From Uranotaenia lowii (taxonomy: Eukaryota > Arthropoda > Insecta > Diptera > Culicidae), in the NCBI RefSeq assembly GCF_029784155.1, contig NC_073691.1:92648722-92712721 (forward strand): 64,000 nucleotides of DNA, given 5' to 3'. Below the pieces are notes generated by a model. It made no database searches, was not told the origin of the DNA, and saw nothing but the letters and a program-made list of their open reading frames with translations. Made by a program: the position numbers and the translations under genes. This document shows, in pieces, positions 1 to 12,465 of the stretch. Every line of letters starts with the position of its first letter. The first letter of the stretch is position 1.

Positions 1-312
1 TAAATACTCGCATTAGGAACTGTCCCATTTTTAAAATGAACTAAGCTTCAGAAACAAATTGACAGTTTATTTTAGGCAGGATCAAGAAAAAAACCTGGAA
101 AGTCCCAGTGGCAGACCCACAAACAACTTGAAATCAACTATTCGACAAAAGCTTTTAAAAAAAAAAAAAAACGAACACACACATATGGGATCTCAGTGAA
201 ACTTCATGTTTCTTTGAAGAGATCTGAATTCTACTTAAGACTAAGCGTACATCTTTCAAGGATAGAATGGCTAGCATTTTACTAGTTAATTCTAACACCA
301 CCAACCCACAGG

Positions 313-406
313 AAGAGTACTATGTTTGCCGTGACCAAGACTTGATCTCATGACCTCTGGCTTAGAAGACTTGAACGCTATCCTCTAGGCCACGGTCGGC
401 GGCTTA
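313..406 (-). repeat. tRNA-derived SINE-like fragment
   Basis: Read on the minus strand, this stretch has a tRNA-like head: an A-box-like TGGCCTAGAGGATAGCG followed about 45 bases later by a B-box-like GAGATCAAGTC. The B box departs from the GGTTCGANTCC consensus, so it is unlikely to be a working tRNA gene. A degenerate SINE head is the best reading; a decayed tRNA pseudogene is the alternative. Confidence 0.35.
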
Positions 407-1605
407 AAGTTAAAGTTCGTATGGTAAATCGTTTAAGGAGTGCTAGGGGATCTAACAGCGAGCTTAAATTTGAATAAAAGTGAAGATTGATTCCATGAAG
501 TTAAGAAATGTGAGAGATTTTATCAAGCTCAATCCGAAAATTACAATAGGGGAAGTGATGAAAAAGTAAATATTTTCTGACTGGTTCGTCTAGCTGACTA
601 ATAAACAGGGCTGACTTCATTTATACAATGTTAGAATGATGCCTACCGGTAAAATTAACAAAAAAAAACGGTGGTCAAATCATGCGGAAAATATTTCGAC
701 CGCTGCTAGTAGGAAGATATTTTGAAAAAAAGCGGGCACCTGGCAGATTTCCAGCTAGAAACTTTTCGTTGACCAGTCTCGCCTGGATGTTCCGGAAATA
801 TACAAGGAGAAACAATGGAAAAATTTTATGTCTGGTACTTTGAGGAGACTGACGATCTGTGGAAGCTGCAAATCAGTCAGTGTTTCATAACAATAGACAC
901 AATAAATGACTGAATATAAAAAGGAGACTGCCTCCAAAAGCAACATTTTTAACAGGTCCCACAAAGTTTAACCTCTGTTTTGGTTGGATCTGGAATCGTG
1001 TAATTACGAGAAAACTGTGGAGGAGTTATAAAAAGTCAAATATGTTGTTTTTTTTGCCGAAGAATGACAATCGGCTAAATATGTCAGAGTTTTAACAAAA
1101 TTGAAAATTTTGAATTATTTTGAAGATCAAGCTTCAGAAGACAGGAAAAATAATCAAAAATAGCCTTGATTTGGAAAAATGGTGGTTCAAAGTATACATT
1201 AGAGATGGCGCTCGTGGTGCCTGAAAATTAAAGTCGGAAAACTACTTCACCACTTGACAGAACGCCACAAAAATTTGCACTTGTAAACAGTATATTGCTT
1301 GGCAGCTTCTCTGAAAATTTCATCAATTTTATCAATCTATGCGTTGAAAAGTTATTCGCAAAACTAAGTGTTGCCCTTTTTTTCAAATACACTCCTTAGG
1401 AGTTTATAAGGCCGAGAAATCGATTTTGATTATCAAATTTTGACAGGGGTCGTCCAACTGCGGTACTCATGGAGTTTGTTTACCAACAAGCCACACAACA
1501 GCTTATATTCTTATGTCTGTAAACAAACTGATTGAGCGCCCCGCGCACTCTTCGCCTACTTGCTATGAAAGTCGGAAAACATTGTGTTTCTAAAAACCTT
1601 GGGTC

Positions 1606-1720
1606 CTACCTATAGCAGTCATTAAAAAACTTATCCGATCGTAATACTTTTGGGATCGAACTCACGGACATCGGCTCAGGAGGCAACTGACATGCCAACT
1701 CAGCTATATCAGCCATTAAA
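1606..1720 (-). repeat. tRNA-derived SINE, minus strand
   Basis: The reverse complement reads TATAGCTGAGTTGGCATG (A box) and GAGTTCGATCCC (B box), separated by GCCTCCTGAGCCGATGTCC. The same order and wording occur on the plus strand at 4141-4336, so these are two copies of one SINE family. This copy lacks a clear poly-A end and looks truncated. Confidence 0.6.
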
Positions 1721-1892
1721 ATATTCATGATTTTTTGCTAACGCTATTCAATTTTATCATTAGCTTTTAAGTTTGTTTGTTGATTTTGTGGATAAAAAAT
1801 AATGAGTTAGTTACAGGTTAAGTTAAAGGAGACTTTTTGAAATGAAGAGTTAATCATCGTAAATTGTATTCTATGAATAATTTTATCAGCTA

Positions 1893-2685
1893 CTAGCTGA
1901 CCCGGTAAACTTTAAATAAATAAATCGTTTGAAGGATTGACCTTTATTTAAACGTCCTTATGAAAGCCGATAGTCTGGAGCCCACATACTGCCTATTGGT
2001 CCAAAAGAATTGAAGCCGTTCAATCTAGATTTGTCAAATACGCACTTCGTTTCCTCCCGTGGAACCAGCCACAAGAGCTCACTGACTACCACCACCGGTG
2101 CCGCCTGCTTGGAATGGAAACACTCTTGGAAAGAAGACTGACCGCCCGCGCCATTTTTATTAAGAAAATCATCGATGGCGATATCGATTCCCCAGAACTT
2201 CTACGTCTCATAAATCTGAATATCCGACCCAGGGTATTAAGGAGGTACGAGTTTCTTCAGATCGAATACCAACGAACCAATTATGGTCAAAACGAGCCGC
2301 TGCGTGCTATGTGCAAAATATTCAACTGGTTTTCCGAGTTAAACGACTTTAACGTTTCTTCCGGCGTCTTCAAGACTTCAATAAGATCGTCAGAATCGCT
2401 TTCAAATCTAGTGAATCTTATCAAAAATCAAGCATTTTAATAGTATAAGCATAGCGAAAGGGAGTGTTAGTTTTAAGCTTCATGTAGACAAGGATGTCAG
2501 ATGAATAAATGTTAATAATAATAATAATAATAAAATGGGAGATTCTCGAAACTATAATACAAACCATCTCTGACCCGAAAAACCCTCGGATACCAAATTT
2601 CATTTCATTCCGACCGTCCGTTTATACGTGATGGTTTTATAAAGAAAACGCCTCCATTTTTGTATATAAGAATATCGGTAAAATG
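1893..2685 (+). repeat. Interspersed repeat (TAGCTGACCCGG family), split by a LINE
   Basis: The segment opens with CTAGCTGACCCGGTAAACTT, which recurs at 19,077. After the LINE fragment it resumes near 2533 with a block (GGGAGATTCTCGAAACTATA through ATATAAGA) that matches the tandem units at 28,643-28,965. The two halves therefore appear to be the ends of one repeat, interrupted by the LINE. Its class is not recognisable from the sequence; no long ORF or terminal inverted repeat is seen. Confidence 0.5.
1975..2533 (+). mobile_element. 5'-truncated CR1/jockey-like LINE, 3' end
   Basis: An open frame reads through 2440. Its start resembles the C-terminal extension of jockey/CR1-type reverse transcriptases (IEAVQSRFVKYALR, then LTDYHHRCRLLGMETL) and it ends with a YQRTNYGQNEPLRAMC-type block. 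A related block (FHRTAYGRNHPIEKCC) ends the LINE at 57.9-59.6 kb. After the stop come about 70 bp of 3' UTR and an (AAT)n/(TAA)n tail at 2511-2532, as in I/CR1-like elements. Only the last ~155 codons remain, so this is a dead 5'-truncated copy. Confidence 0.75.
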
Positions 2686-2871
2686 TTATATTCTTTGACA
2701 AAAAATATTTGAGAATTTAAAGATTATAGACGGATAGAATAGAAGATTAGAATAGATGAATGATGTTGAAAATGAGCGAAAGGGTAAATTTAATTTGAAA
2801 TACTTTTTATCACATATCATCTCTTTGTTCAGAACGGGCCACCTTTCAGACTGAAGTTTAAGTGCACAGTA

Positions 2872-3686
2872 GACTGAGTCGATTTGGGGTCATTTTTGAA
2901 TTTCTCAAACCCTGGGGTCTTAAAAGCTTCGTTTTGGTCCAAAACTCATTCATGATTTTTTGCAGAATTTTTAAGTAACGTTTACATGAGTAAATTTGAA
3001 CTTTTAGGTTTGTATGAGAAAATTGAATATTTTGTTCTGAAAAATCAACATCATTTTTGTTTCTTCTGTGGAACCGTGCCTGCTTATGGTTTTTGTGCCA
3101 ATTTATTAATTCCTTCAAGGAAATTTTCCGCTGAACAACTTTGTCGAATATCATAATTTCGTATCTTTTTAGACAAAAAAGTTATTAGCTGTTTAACAGG
3201 TGTATGTCTTTTCGGATTGATAAACCATGAACTCAATAGACACCACTGCTTGTGCCCCACGAAGTATGGCATGAAAAGTAGTCTTGCAATACTTCGCTAG
3301 GCACCTAGCAGTGGTGTCAATTGAATTCATGGTTTATGAATCCAAAAAGACATACACCTGTTAAAGAGCTAATAACTTTTTTTGTTTAAAAAGATATGAA
3401 GTTATGATATTCTACAAAGTTGTTCAGCGGAAAATTTCCTGTAGGAAATTTATAAATTGGCACAAAAACCATTAGCAGGCTCGGTTCCACAGAAGAAACA
3501 AAAACTATGTTGATTTTTCAGTACAAAATATTCAATTTTCCCATACAAACTTAAAAGTTCAAATTCACTCATGTAAACGTTACTTAAAAATTCTGCAAAA
3601 AATCATGGATGAGTTTTGGACCAAAATGAAGTTTTTAAGACCCCAGGGGTTGAGAAATTAAAAAATGACCCCAAATCGACTCAGTC
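2872..3686. mobile_element. Foldback MITE with ~390-bp arms, TA target site
   Basis: The element is one long inverted repeat. The left end GACTGAGTCGATTTGGGGTC at 2872 is mirrored at 3667-3686, and the arms stay alignable almost to a centre near 3280. Both ends abut TA (2870-2871 and 3687-3688), the Tc1/mariner-type target. The minus-strand ORFs here change frame and mirror across the arms, so they are not genes. A fold-back non-autonomous DNA transposon is the simplest reading. Confidence 0.85.
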
Positions 3687-4140
3687 TAGTGCACAGTGGT
3701 CCAGAAATGATATCTATCGAGAAACTATTATTTGCGTCGTTCCCTTTAGTTTTATGCATTTAATGTCTTAGACAAATTTGTATAACAACTAAAATCAGTA
3801 ATTTTGGATGACATAATTTTAGTTTCATAAAGTTTCTGAGATATGAGAAATATTTTCTAACTGTGACAAGATAAAGGCCTACATTGTTCTACAATATTGT
3901 AGTAACTATAAATTCAAAAAAAAAACTTTGTCGTAAACATTAATCATCTATCTGTTGAAATAAAAGTTTTATGGCAATTTGTTTTCATGAGCTTAGGTTG
4001 GTACTACAAAAAATAGTTTTTTCATTATTTCTTTTCAGGGTGATTTTAAATCAAAGAATATTTGTTCCGCAAGATTTTAGATTGTCATCATGCGCATCTT
4101 TTGTAGAAAACGGATTACCAAAACTAGTTTCTGTTTTCGA

Positions 4141-4336
4141 GGGCTTGTGATATAGCTCAGTTGGCAAGTCTGTTGTCTCCTGAGCCGATGTCCGCGAGTT
4201 CGAGCCCAAGAGTAAATATCGAACACAGTTGTACCGGATAGTTTTTCTATAACGATCCGCCAACTGTAACGTTGATAAAGTCGCGAATGCCATAAAGATG
4301 GTAAAACGACTATAATCGAAACAAAAAAAAAAAAAG
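4141..4336 (+). repeat. tRNA-derived SINE with poly-A tail
   Basis: The head has an A box (GATATAGCTCAGTTGGCAAG) and a B box (GAGTTCGAGCCC), both close to the RNA polymerase III internal promoter consensus. It is followed by about 130 bp of unrelated body and a tail TAATCGAAAC plus a run of A. The layout (tRNA head, tRNA-unrelated body, A tail) is that of a SINE rather than a tRNA gene, since no acceptor stem closes. A minus-strand relative lies at 1606-1720. Confidence 0.7.
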
Positions 4337-4339
4337 TTT

Positions 4340-6500
4340 CTGTTTGGTAGTTACTAGGCAATTTGAGCTCTTTTCGAGCTACATTTTTCAACATTATGAA
4401 GTTCTTATAATTATACAAGGAGTGACATATTGCACTAAATATTTACATTTTTGTCCTGCTGTAAATGTTTGAAAATATTGTAAAATTGTGTTAAGTTTAT
4501 TAACTTGAAAAATACTTTTATAAACAAGCTACCAGCCTAGTTAAACTGAAAAACTTTAATTCTTGATATAGAATCTTTCGTTTAAAAAAAATTATCCATC
4601 AGAAAAAAAAAACTAGTTATGATATTGAAAATCAAATTTCTTATTTTGATTAAGCCTACCCAAATTTGTCATCTGGAAAAATGAACTTCGTTGACATGTG
4701 TAAATTTATCATTTATTTTGAATTTTTTCTCCGAACGTCAATCCATTAAGGCTTACAGAAATTGCTTTGCAATCTGAAATTCGATTGTAAAACAATCTGG
4801 ACAAGGTGGGCATGAATCAGAACGCTGTTTCAGGATTCAAAAAGCACTCTATCAAAACGCAGGTTGCAAAAAAAAATCCCCAGAATGATGAATCAGAAGC
4901 AGCAACTCTTGTCAGAGTTTAGCCATCGAAAATTTGAAAACTACCTAGTTTGTAATAAATACAAGCACTATGTTAGCTGAAATTTGATTTTGTTTGTGCT
5001 TCGAGATTCTTCCTCTCAAAACACGTGGCAACTATACATTTCTGGAGTAGCAATGTGATATCGATAGAGCGCTGGATGCCTTTTGGACTACTTGGATGGC
5101 TTGCTATGTTACTACCGACCGACTGTCGACCAAAAACAGTGGCATGCTTTGTTGTGTTGTTATATTATGTTTAAATACTGTGCGTCCGCGAGGAGTCCTC
5201 TTTTTTCATGTTTTGTTTTTATTCCCTTGTTTGATACACATTTCCCATCGACCGACTGAAGTCTGTATGTAATCTTAGACCGGAATCCCGTCCAAACGAT
5301 CCGTTCAAATGTTCTTTTTCTTCTTCCGTTTTTTTCTTACTACACGAGAAAATACAAGTCGCGGTTGTGCGCGCATTCATACACATGATGCATCTTCTTC
5401 TATTCATGATTCATGTGTGGTATATGTATGACCTCTCCCCTCGCGCTTGTTCAATTCCGAAAAGTCTAACGCGGTCGCACGTCAAACTCGCACTTGAAGT
5501 ATTCAATTTCAAAGTAATCCTATTCGACCAAATAAGTATAAAAAGCAGGAGACCATTTGCGCGATTAAATAAAATTCCCCTCACTTCCGCCTTCTACAGT
5601 TCTTTCAACTGCCATGCCCATCAAGCTATTGGGACAAGCGTAGTTGGTAGCCTTAGCTAGACTCTAGAAGTAGACGTTTAACATTTCTCAGCTGTTTCTG
5701 CTAGTTTTCAGCAGAATTTTCACAACACAGCGCTCAGTGATGACGATTTGGAGCGAGTGAATGACTGGCCGGCTGACTGACTGATTTAGCCGGAATGAAA
5801 ACGATCTTGGCTTTTCATTGAACCTCCCTCACTTTCCTCATATAACTATCAGAGTGCGGACCTCCCCATTTACAGCTTAGGCGGCAGGCGTTCGATTGGG
5901 ATCTGCTAAACTGGACGACTGGAGACGTGATGTACGAGCATGTGGTTTTTTCTTTTAAAATACACCCTCAATTAATTAATTATTTATTTGTTATTGCCAC
6001 TTAACCTGCCGGTCACTCCGGGCGACCCATCAGTATTTGTGCTATAGCTATGTGGTGCCGTTGTTCTATCAGCACAAACACTCTGTTCCGAGGCAGCCGA
6101 GACCAGTTCACTTTTACTTGCGACACTTGGAACTGGCACTGTGGATACTTATGACCATATTTGATTCAACAGCAAGCTAGCTGAATCATCTTTTTAAATA
6201 CCAAACCTGGCCTCGAGATGGTGGCATTGTTTAACTCCGTGGAACAATTAGATCAAATGGCTCGCTAGAGTTGTTGAGGCTTTGAACAAATGAAAGTAAA
6301 TGTAGATTTATTGTGTTTACCCATAGTAGATACATACGTTCATTTTCATGGAACTACTGACTGCTACCTTTTCTGCGAAACGCGCGTTACAATTTTGCGT
6401 TTTTTTACAAATTTTAAAATTTAATGCACAATATATTATGTTCAAAATATGTCCATTTCAAATCCTAAACAATGTTTTGCTGCTCTATATAAAACTTTAT
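4340..6500. other. No gene recognised; weak promoter-like TATA at 5537
   Basis: AT-rich sequence with no ORF resembling a known protein. A TATAAAAA at 5537-5544 is followed by mixed-composition sequence that could be a core promoter, but no clear initiator, donor site or downstream exon was found. It may be the upstream region of the GPCR gene or simply chance. Confidence 0.3.
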
Positions 6501-6506
6501 TCAGTA

Positions 6507-7454
6507 CCGTCAACTGGGGCAACATGCAACACTTTTCAACTTCAATGGCTTCTAAAATCTTAATTCCTACAGATAATCATACGTGATCATACCTTTTGTA
6601 CATCAAAAGTTTTAAGGTTGGTGGGACATCAAATTGACGTAGTCAGAAAAATTATTGGTTGTACCAGTTATTTTTAAATTTACAAAAACATGCGATTTTC
6701 AACCTACTAAGAAAAAGGGGTGAGTTGCAACAACCTTTGTTTTTCATGAAAAATCAAATGATTTAGTTTGAAAATTTATAGCTTTTGATACATTCGTGAT
6801 GCCATAACGCATAAAGTACCAATTGCAGTATTTTTTATTTTTGTTCGAAGTAAATTTTTACATTTTTTCTGTCAAAAATGGTGTATAGGAAAAAGTGTCA
6901 ATTTGTTGCATACATTTAGGGGTAAAAAATATTACAAAATATTCTATTAGCTTAAATCGTGTAAAAAACACTTAGGTTGGATGAAATTTTAATGTAAACA
7001 AACGCATAATGCAAAACAATCATATCCCAGCGTATGGAAACGAGATTTATGAGGTTTAGTTCTGATTTGCATTTCGTTACATTTTGTCCTAGACAGGTAA
7101 ATGAATTATAAATATATTTAATTAAAAAAACTTGGCGATTGTCTGAAAAATATTTCTACAACAACAGTGTTGGTAAAGGATAATAAAAGAAATATAAAGT
7201 TTGTAGGTGATTTCATTAAGCCAATCCGTCATACTGGGTAAAGTTTTTTACGGCATCGAAAAATATAAAAAAATGTTGCCCGATTTGTTAAATTTTTTAT
7301 GAGAACCAAAAACGTTGTTAAAAACTATGTCATCATCATTTTGTTATCATTCAATGATAACTTTATTACAGTATATTGAAATAAAAATTGAATGAGTGTT
7401 GTGGTATACAAATTTGCATCTAACCCTGCTTTTGCATGATGCCCCGTTTGACGG
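6507..7454. mobile_element. TA-flanked MITE, CCGTCAA...TTGACGG termini
   Basis: The left end CCGTCAACTGGGGCAACATG is matched in reverse by the right end (CATGATGCCCCGTTTGACGG). Each end is bordered by TA (6505-6506 and 7455-7456). The 948-bp interior is AT-rich and has no transposase. This fits a non-autonomous element moved by a TA-specific (Tc1/mariner superfamily) transposase. Confidence 0.75.
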
Positions 7455-9240
7455 TACCATATGTAGCAGAAATGCAATCGGAAAGTTTTCAAGCAGAATA
7501 AATAAATTAGATTTTGGAGTTAATTCTAACGATATATTGCGTTAGATAAATACACAATATTTATAAATGACCCATCCCAAGCACCCCTCAATTGGAGAAC
7601 CGATTTTTATTTTTCATGATACAAAAAAAATTGAACAGCATTAGAAAGGTTATTTCTTGAGCTTTATTTTACATCAACAGATATTCATTCACCTTTTTTT
7701 TAGAATTGAGTATGTTGTCGTTGAAAGTTAAAAATTTTAGTACGAAAATAAACTGATTTTAACAATTATTCTTTATTTGAAACATAACTTTGTCAAAAAA
7801 CTTACTACATAAAAAAAATTATTGCAAAATGATTGTTAAAAAGCCATTTTTAGGCATGATATTTATTGGATTAGAATAATGGGGATTTTTTTTGTTATCT
7901 GACAATTTGCGCCGGGGATCTTCAGATTTTCCCCAAAATTTAAAATTTGGTTCATTTTTGCGACTTAAAAACACATGTATTTCAGATTTCTAACATTTTT
8001 ATTTTTTGAGTTAGCTTCGGTTAGATTTTTTTGTAAATAAAAATAACCAATTTTCAAAGCTTCACAACTCTGTTGTTTCTCAACGGAAATTATAAAATAG
8101 CACATCAAAATGCATTGAAATTTTATCAGCTTTCCAAATAGAATAGTTGAAAAAAAATTAAATAATGACCTTTAACATGAAAAGTTGTAAATAAACTTTA
8201 AATGGCGTCTAAAAGTACCGTCTGCACCACCGAATATTTTGTAAAAAATACCATTGTATAGCTCGATTCATGATGCAACTTTCATCTGAAGACACCAAAG
8301 TGGGCCATTAACACCTTGAAGAGTTATGAAAGAAATAATGACAATAAATCTCTTTTTTGCATCGAAAACAAACAATGGTGGAACAACTGCACTCACATAT
8401 GGAGATAGCAAGCACTTCTAACAACATGGAAACAAAAGAACTTACCAAAGCAGGTAAAAAACACTACTTCTTCGTGCTTTGTAGATTGTTTGCAGCAAAA
8501 CTGACTTTGAATTTTAACCAAAATTTTGAGTATCGTATTGTTTAAGTGATATAACTAATAATGGGAATGTTGCTTTTACAACCTGGTCATATACTATATA
8601 ACTTATTAATTTTTCGATCAAAGATCATTGTGAAGCATAATAAATGCCAATAGTAGAAGGTTCAATCCCTGTGTTTGGGATCACAAAAATGTGATTAAAA
8701 AAAATGAAATATAGACGTGCTTTACATAGTTTTTATATCGGGAGCTATGCAACGGACACCAAAATCCTTTCCCATTGATCAAAAAAGTATGAGAAAGTGG
8801 CACAAATGTTGTAGAAATAATCAAAGAGCTCAGTATGGCCAGCCCAGGCTGTAAAATGATGAAAATATGATACTTTTACCGTATTCGTTTTCTACATTCG
8901 CCCAGTTTAGAGGTTTACCATACTAGAACGAACATAATTCGTCGTCAGTGTTTTACTACCTCGATCGCTCACACACGAATCTTCAGTGTTCCACCGTCCA
9001 TTTTAAATCAAATCTGGGGAATTACGGATGCAAAACTTAACGCATAAACTTCTAAAAATGACAGTAAAATGTGCATAACTTGTTGTGACCTGGTGCAAAA
9101 CTGAGTATAAGCGAATACGTTATTAGATTTTTGGATATAACATGAAGTCAGTTAAGCTGCAACAATCTACCGCCCCTTCTTTCATAACAGTCCCATATAC
9201 AAAAATAAGCAAGCGAGACAATCAGCTTTTTCTGTTTGGC

Positions 9241-9954
9241 GGCATCCATAAATTACGTAACGCAAAAATGCACTTTTTTGACCCCCTCCCCCCCGTATGT
9301 CACAAATCGTAACGCTTCGACGTACCCCCCTACGAAAACTACGTAACGCTGATTACTACCCCCCCCCCCCTCCTCCGATTTTCTCATGTTTTTAAATACT
9401 GATTCTCGAAGATCGCTTCTTAGTACTCATTGATGATAATTCTCTGATAAAATAAATTGAATGTCTTATTACGAGTTGCTCTGTGCTTGTATACTGATGA
9501 TTTACCTTGTTTACTCAATTTTGTTCAAAGTGCCTAACTTGTTACGCAAAATATACTCCACTTAGTAATATACGTCGGAATAATCAAAATTGCGTTTTTT
9601 AAATCAATTGCGAAAAAATAGTAACATTTCCGTCTTAAGGTTCGGTTTTCCAGCGGTTGTTTCACGGATATTCAAAACACATTTAAAGGAATCTATCTCA
9701 GAATCTTTAAAAAGGAAAGGTTACAATCCAGTTTCAATCATATTGAAGCTCACAAATTTTAAGCTGATTTTGGTTTGCATATCATTCTGCCACAATTGCA
9801 TGACATCAAAATAGCTGCAATGAAACTAAAATTTTTAAGGAAAAAATCGTTACGTAACGATGAGCATACCTCCCCCCCTCCCCTATGTCACAATTCGTAA
9901 CGATCGAGCTTACTCCCTCCCCCCCCTAGGAGCGTTACGTAATTTATAAATGCC
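9241..9954. mobile_element. MITE with ATAAATTACGTAACGC ends
   Basis: Inverted ends GGCATCCATAAATTACGTAA (9241) and TTACGTAATTTATAAATGCC (ending 9954) enclose 714 bp. C-rich runs lie just inside both ends (9284-9304 and 9871-9928) next to related ACGTAACG motifs (CAAATCGTAACG and CAATTCGTAACG). No ORF is convincing. It lies inside the larger foldback element. Confidence 0.6.
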
Positions 9955-10138
9955 CCCTTTTGGAATATATTTTTAAATTGTGACCACCACTTTCAGCATA
10001 AACGAAAATCGTTTCTAGGTTGTCATAATAAATCGTTAGGCCTGAAATTTTCGAAATTGGGTTATTGGTAAGATCGAGAGCACAATTTTTATTCATTTTG
10101 GGACTGTTAACCGACCATTTTTGAAACCTTTTTCGAAT

Positions 10139-10659
10139 CTACTAGCATAACAGTCCCATACAAAATATATTTTTCTCACCAAGCTTTTTTCTAAGACTTA
10201 AATTTGATCATTTTTGAACTTCTTAATGCAATTGTCAGAAAAAGAAACATACTTTTGCAAAAAAATATCATGAATTCCACATTGTAAGTTGAATCTTTTT
10301 ACGATTTTTGATTGCATCCGATAGTTTTTCGCTCAGGAAGTCATTCCAAAGAAAGTCAGACCTGCCTTCGAAAACTAGTGTGCATCATTCGACATTCGAC
10401 GTGAGTTAAAAAAATGTTTAAATGATTCAAAGCAATAAACCAAAGACTATTTCGCCGAAAGAAACATTGAAAAGTAACCAAATCCGTAGTATTTCACATA
10501 TGGGACTGTTATTCAGGTTTATTTCATATAGGACAGCCACGAATTGATAATTTTTTTTCGAAATTTCTAGAAAAAAACCCTTTTTTTTTAGTCTTTTATG
10601 TTGAAGCCTTATGTTGACCTAAAATGACGAAAATTCATATGGGACTGTTATGCGAGTAG
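10139..10659. mobile_element. MITE with GCATAACAGTCCCATA termini
   Basis: The left end CTACTAGCATAACAGTCCCA and right end TGGGACTGTTATGCGAGTAG are inverted copies around 521 bp of AT-rich DNA. Further copies of the ATAACAGTCCCATA motif occur at about 9185 and, inverted, at about 10,500. The first 30 bases of the window (ACTCGCATTAGGAACTGTCC) look like a decayed copy. The exact target duplication is not clear. Confidence 0.55.
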
Positions 10660-11279
10660 GGGCAGTCTGAAAAGGACGATAAAATAGTGTTTTTTACCTG
10701 CTTTGATAAGTTCTTTTGTTTCCATGTTGTTAGAAGTGCTTGCTATCTCCATATGTGAGTGCAGTTGTTCCACCATTGTTTGTTTTCGATGCAAAAAAAG
10801 AGATTTACTGTCATTATTTCTTTCATAACTCTTCAAGGTGTTAATGGCCCACTTTGGTATCTTCAGATGAAAGTTGCATCATGAATCGAGCTATACAATG
10901 GTATTTTTTACGAAATATTCGGTGGTGCAGACGGTACTTTTAGACGCCATTTAAAGTTTATTTACAACTTTTCATGTTAAAGGTCATTATTTAATTTTTT
11001 TCAACTATTCTATTTGGAAAGCTGATAAAATTTCAATGCATTTTGATGTGCTATTTTATAATTTCCGTTGAGAAACAACAGAGTTGTGAAGCTTTGAAAA
11101 ATGGTTATTTTTATTTACAAAAAAATCTAACCGAAGCTAACTCAAAAGATAAAAATGTTAGAGATCTGAAAAAATACATGTGTTTTTAAGTCGCAAAATT
11201 GAACCAAATTTTCAATTTTGGGGAAAATCTGAAGACCCCCGGCGCAAACCCGTCAGATAATAAAAAAAAATCCCCTAAT

Positions 11280-12460
11280 CTCAGCAAGTGCACACTCTAG
11301 AATCGGTGATAAAGGTATCTATTTTTTAACGTAGTGACGTCACGAAAATTGTACTGTTTTTCAGTTCATGATTCCTTTAAACGTGACGTATTGTCGATAA
11401 TTGGGTCTTCAAACTGTTTGAGAGGAAATCAATGCATTTTTCAGAATGAAAATCGGTTCAGAAGGTTGTGAGTTGCAATACAAGTTTTACATAACAATGC
11501 GCTTCAATAAATGAATTTTATTATCAAATTTTTAACGAAATTAAGGAACTTAAATTTTTTGCATAAACGCGGTTATTTTAAAACGTCTCTAGTAAAAAAA
11601 ATATAAAACCGCACTATATTTTATAGCATAGCATAGCATAGTATAGGGTGACTACACACATCTTGCATTGGCTGATACACGAGGTTCAACTGATAATCAA
11701 GGGCAACGCAAGATGCCAAAATGAGTATCTGGATTCAATATTCATTCCAAGTGCTGCTCTTGAAGATCAGTGTGGTACCATAATGCACACCGTGACAAGT
11801 CAATGTAATCTTAGAAGGGATTATCTGAAACAGCAAAAATAACTCTTTAGGTGCAGAGAACTCATACGACCCATAAAGCTGTTTCAGAAAGGAATGGGAA
11901 GGGATGTTTAAGTGGAAAATTCTACATGGCAAATAGGATTGACGAAATATGTATAAATATAATTAAAATAAAATGAAACAATCTCTCCAAAGTTCATTAA
12001 TATGCGATGACGGAAAAAGGTAGCATGAGTTGATTTATATTTGATGGTCCTGTACTAATGGTGATCATCCCTGCACCTTCCAGTCACTGTTGCTAGATAA
12101 TCCAGCAAGTGTTTATGAATCATTTTTCGGGATTTGAGTGCTTCTTTTCTACTGCTGATATTTTTTTTAACACACTGTTATCCTTACACATATTTCGAAA
12201 AAGAAGCTCGAAAACAGATAAGAATCATTGTATTTTCACGAAAACAAATGAGAAAAATGCGAGGTCGAAAAAAAACTTCTTCAACAATCTAGATCTCTTT
12301 CAGACATAAAATTGACACTGGTCCTTGTAAGACTGTTACTGATGAATTTGCAGCGGCTAGACCAGCCAAGGCAAGGTACTCTAAGAGTACGGAACCTCAG
12401 GGCCGGCTGGCTACTGGATAACCAAGGACTTTTCGGGTAAAATACAACAAATCGGGAAAT
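11280..12460. other. No gene recognised; AT-rich
   Basis: Only short unsupported ORFs are present. A TGACGTCA palindrome lies at 11,335-11,342 and a short GCATA tandem (TAGCATAGCATAGCATAG) near 11,626-11,642. Nothing else was recognised. Confidence 0.4.
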
Positions 12461-12465
12461 TCATG

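Larger units (their letters stand above)
7881..11275. mobile_element. Large foldback element with ~600-bp inverted arms
   Basis: The left arm (7881 to about 8480) and the right arm (about 10,675 to 11,275) are inverted copies that differ by scattered substitutions. The termini read GGGGATTTTTTTT and TTATCTGAC, with CGCCGGGG next. Both ends are flanked by TAAT (7877-7880 and 11,276-11,279), a probable 4-bp target duplication. The short ORFs at 8357-8545 (+) and 10,648-10,836 (-) mirror each other across the arms and start at the same ATG; they are probably incidental. The 2.2-kb middle carries at least two further MITEs. A diverged arm-like piece also occurs at 29,219-29,349. Confidence 0.8.

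Noticed and set aside
2858..3272. Two overlapping minus-strand ORFs
   Set aside because: They sit in the arms of a foldback MITE and the mirrored arm lacks the same frames.
4141..4230. Functional tRNA gene
   Set aside because: A and B boxes are present but no acceptor stem closes, and the sequence continues into a SINE body with a poly-A tail.
5367..5660. 97-codon plus ORF downstream of which a TATA box lies
   Set aside because: The TATA-like element is inside the ORF, the protein is low-information and no family is recognised.
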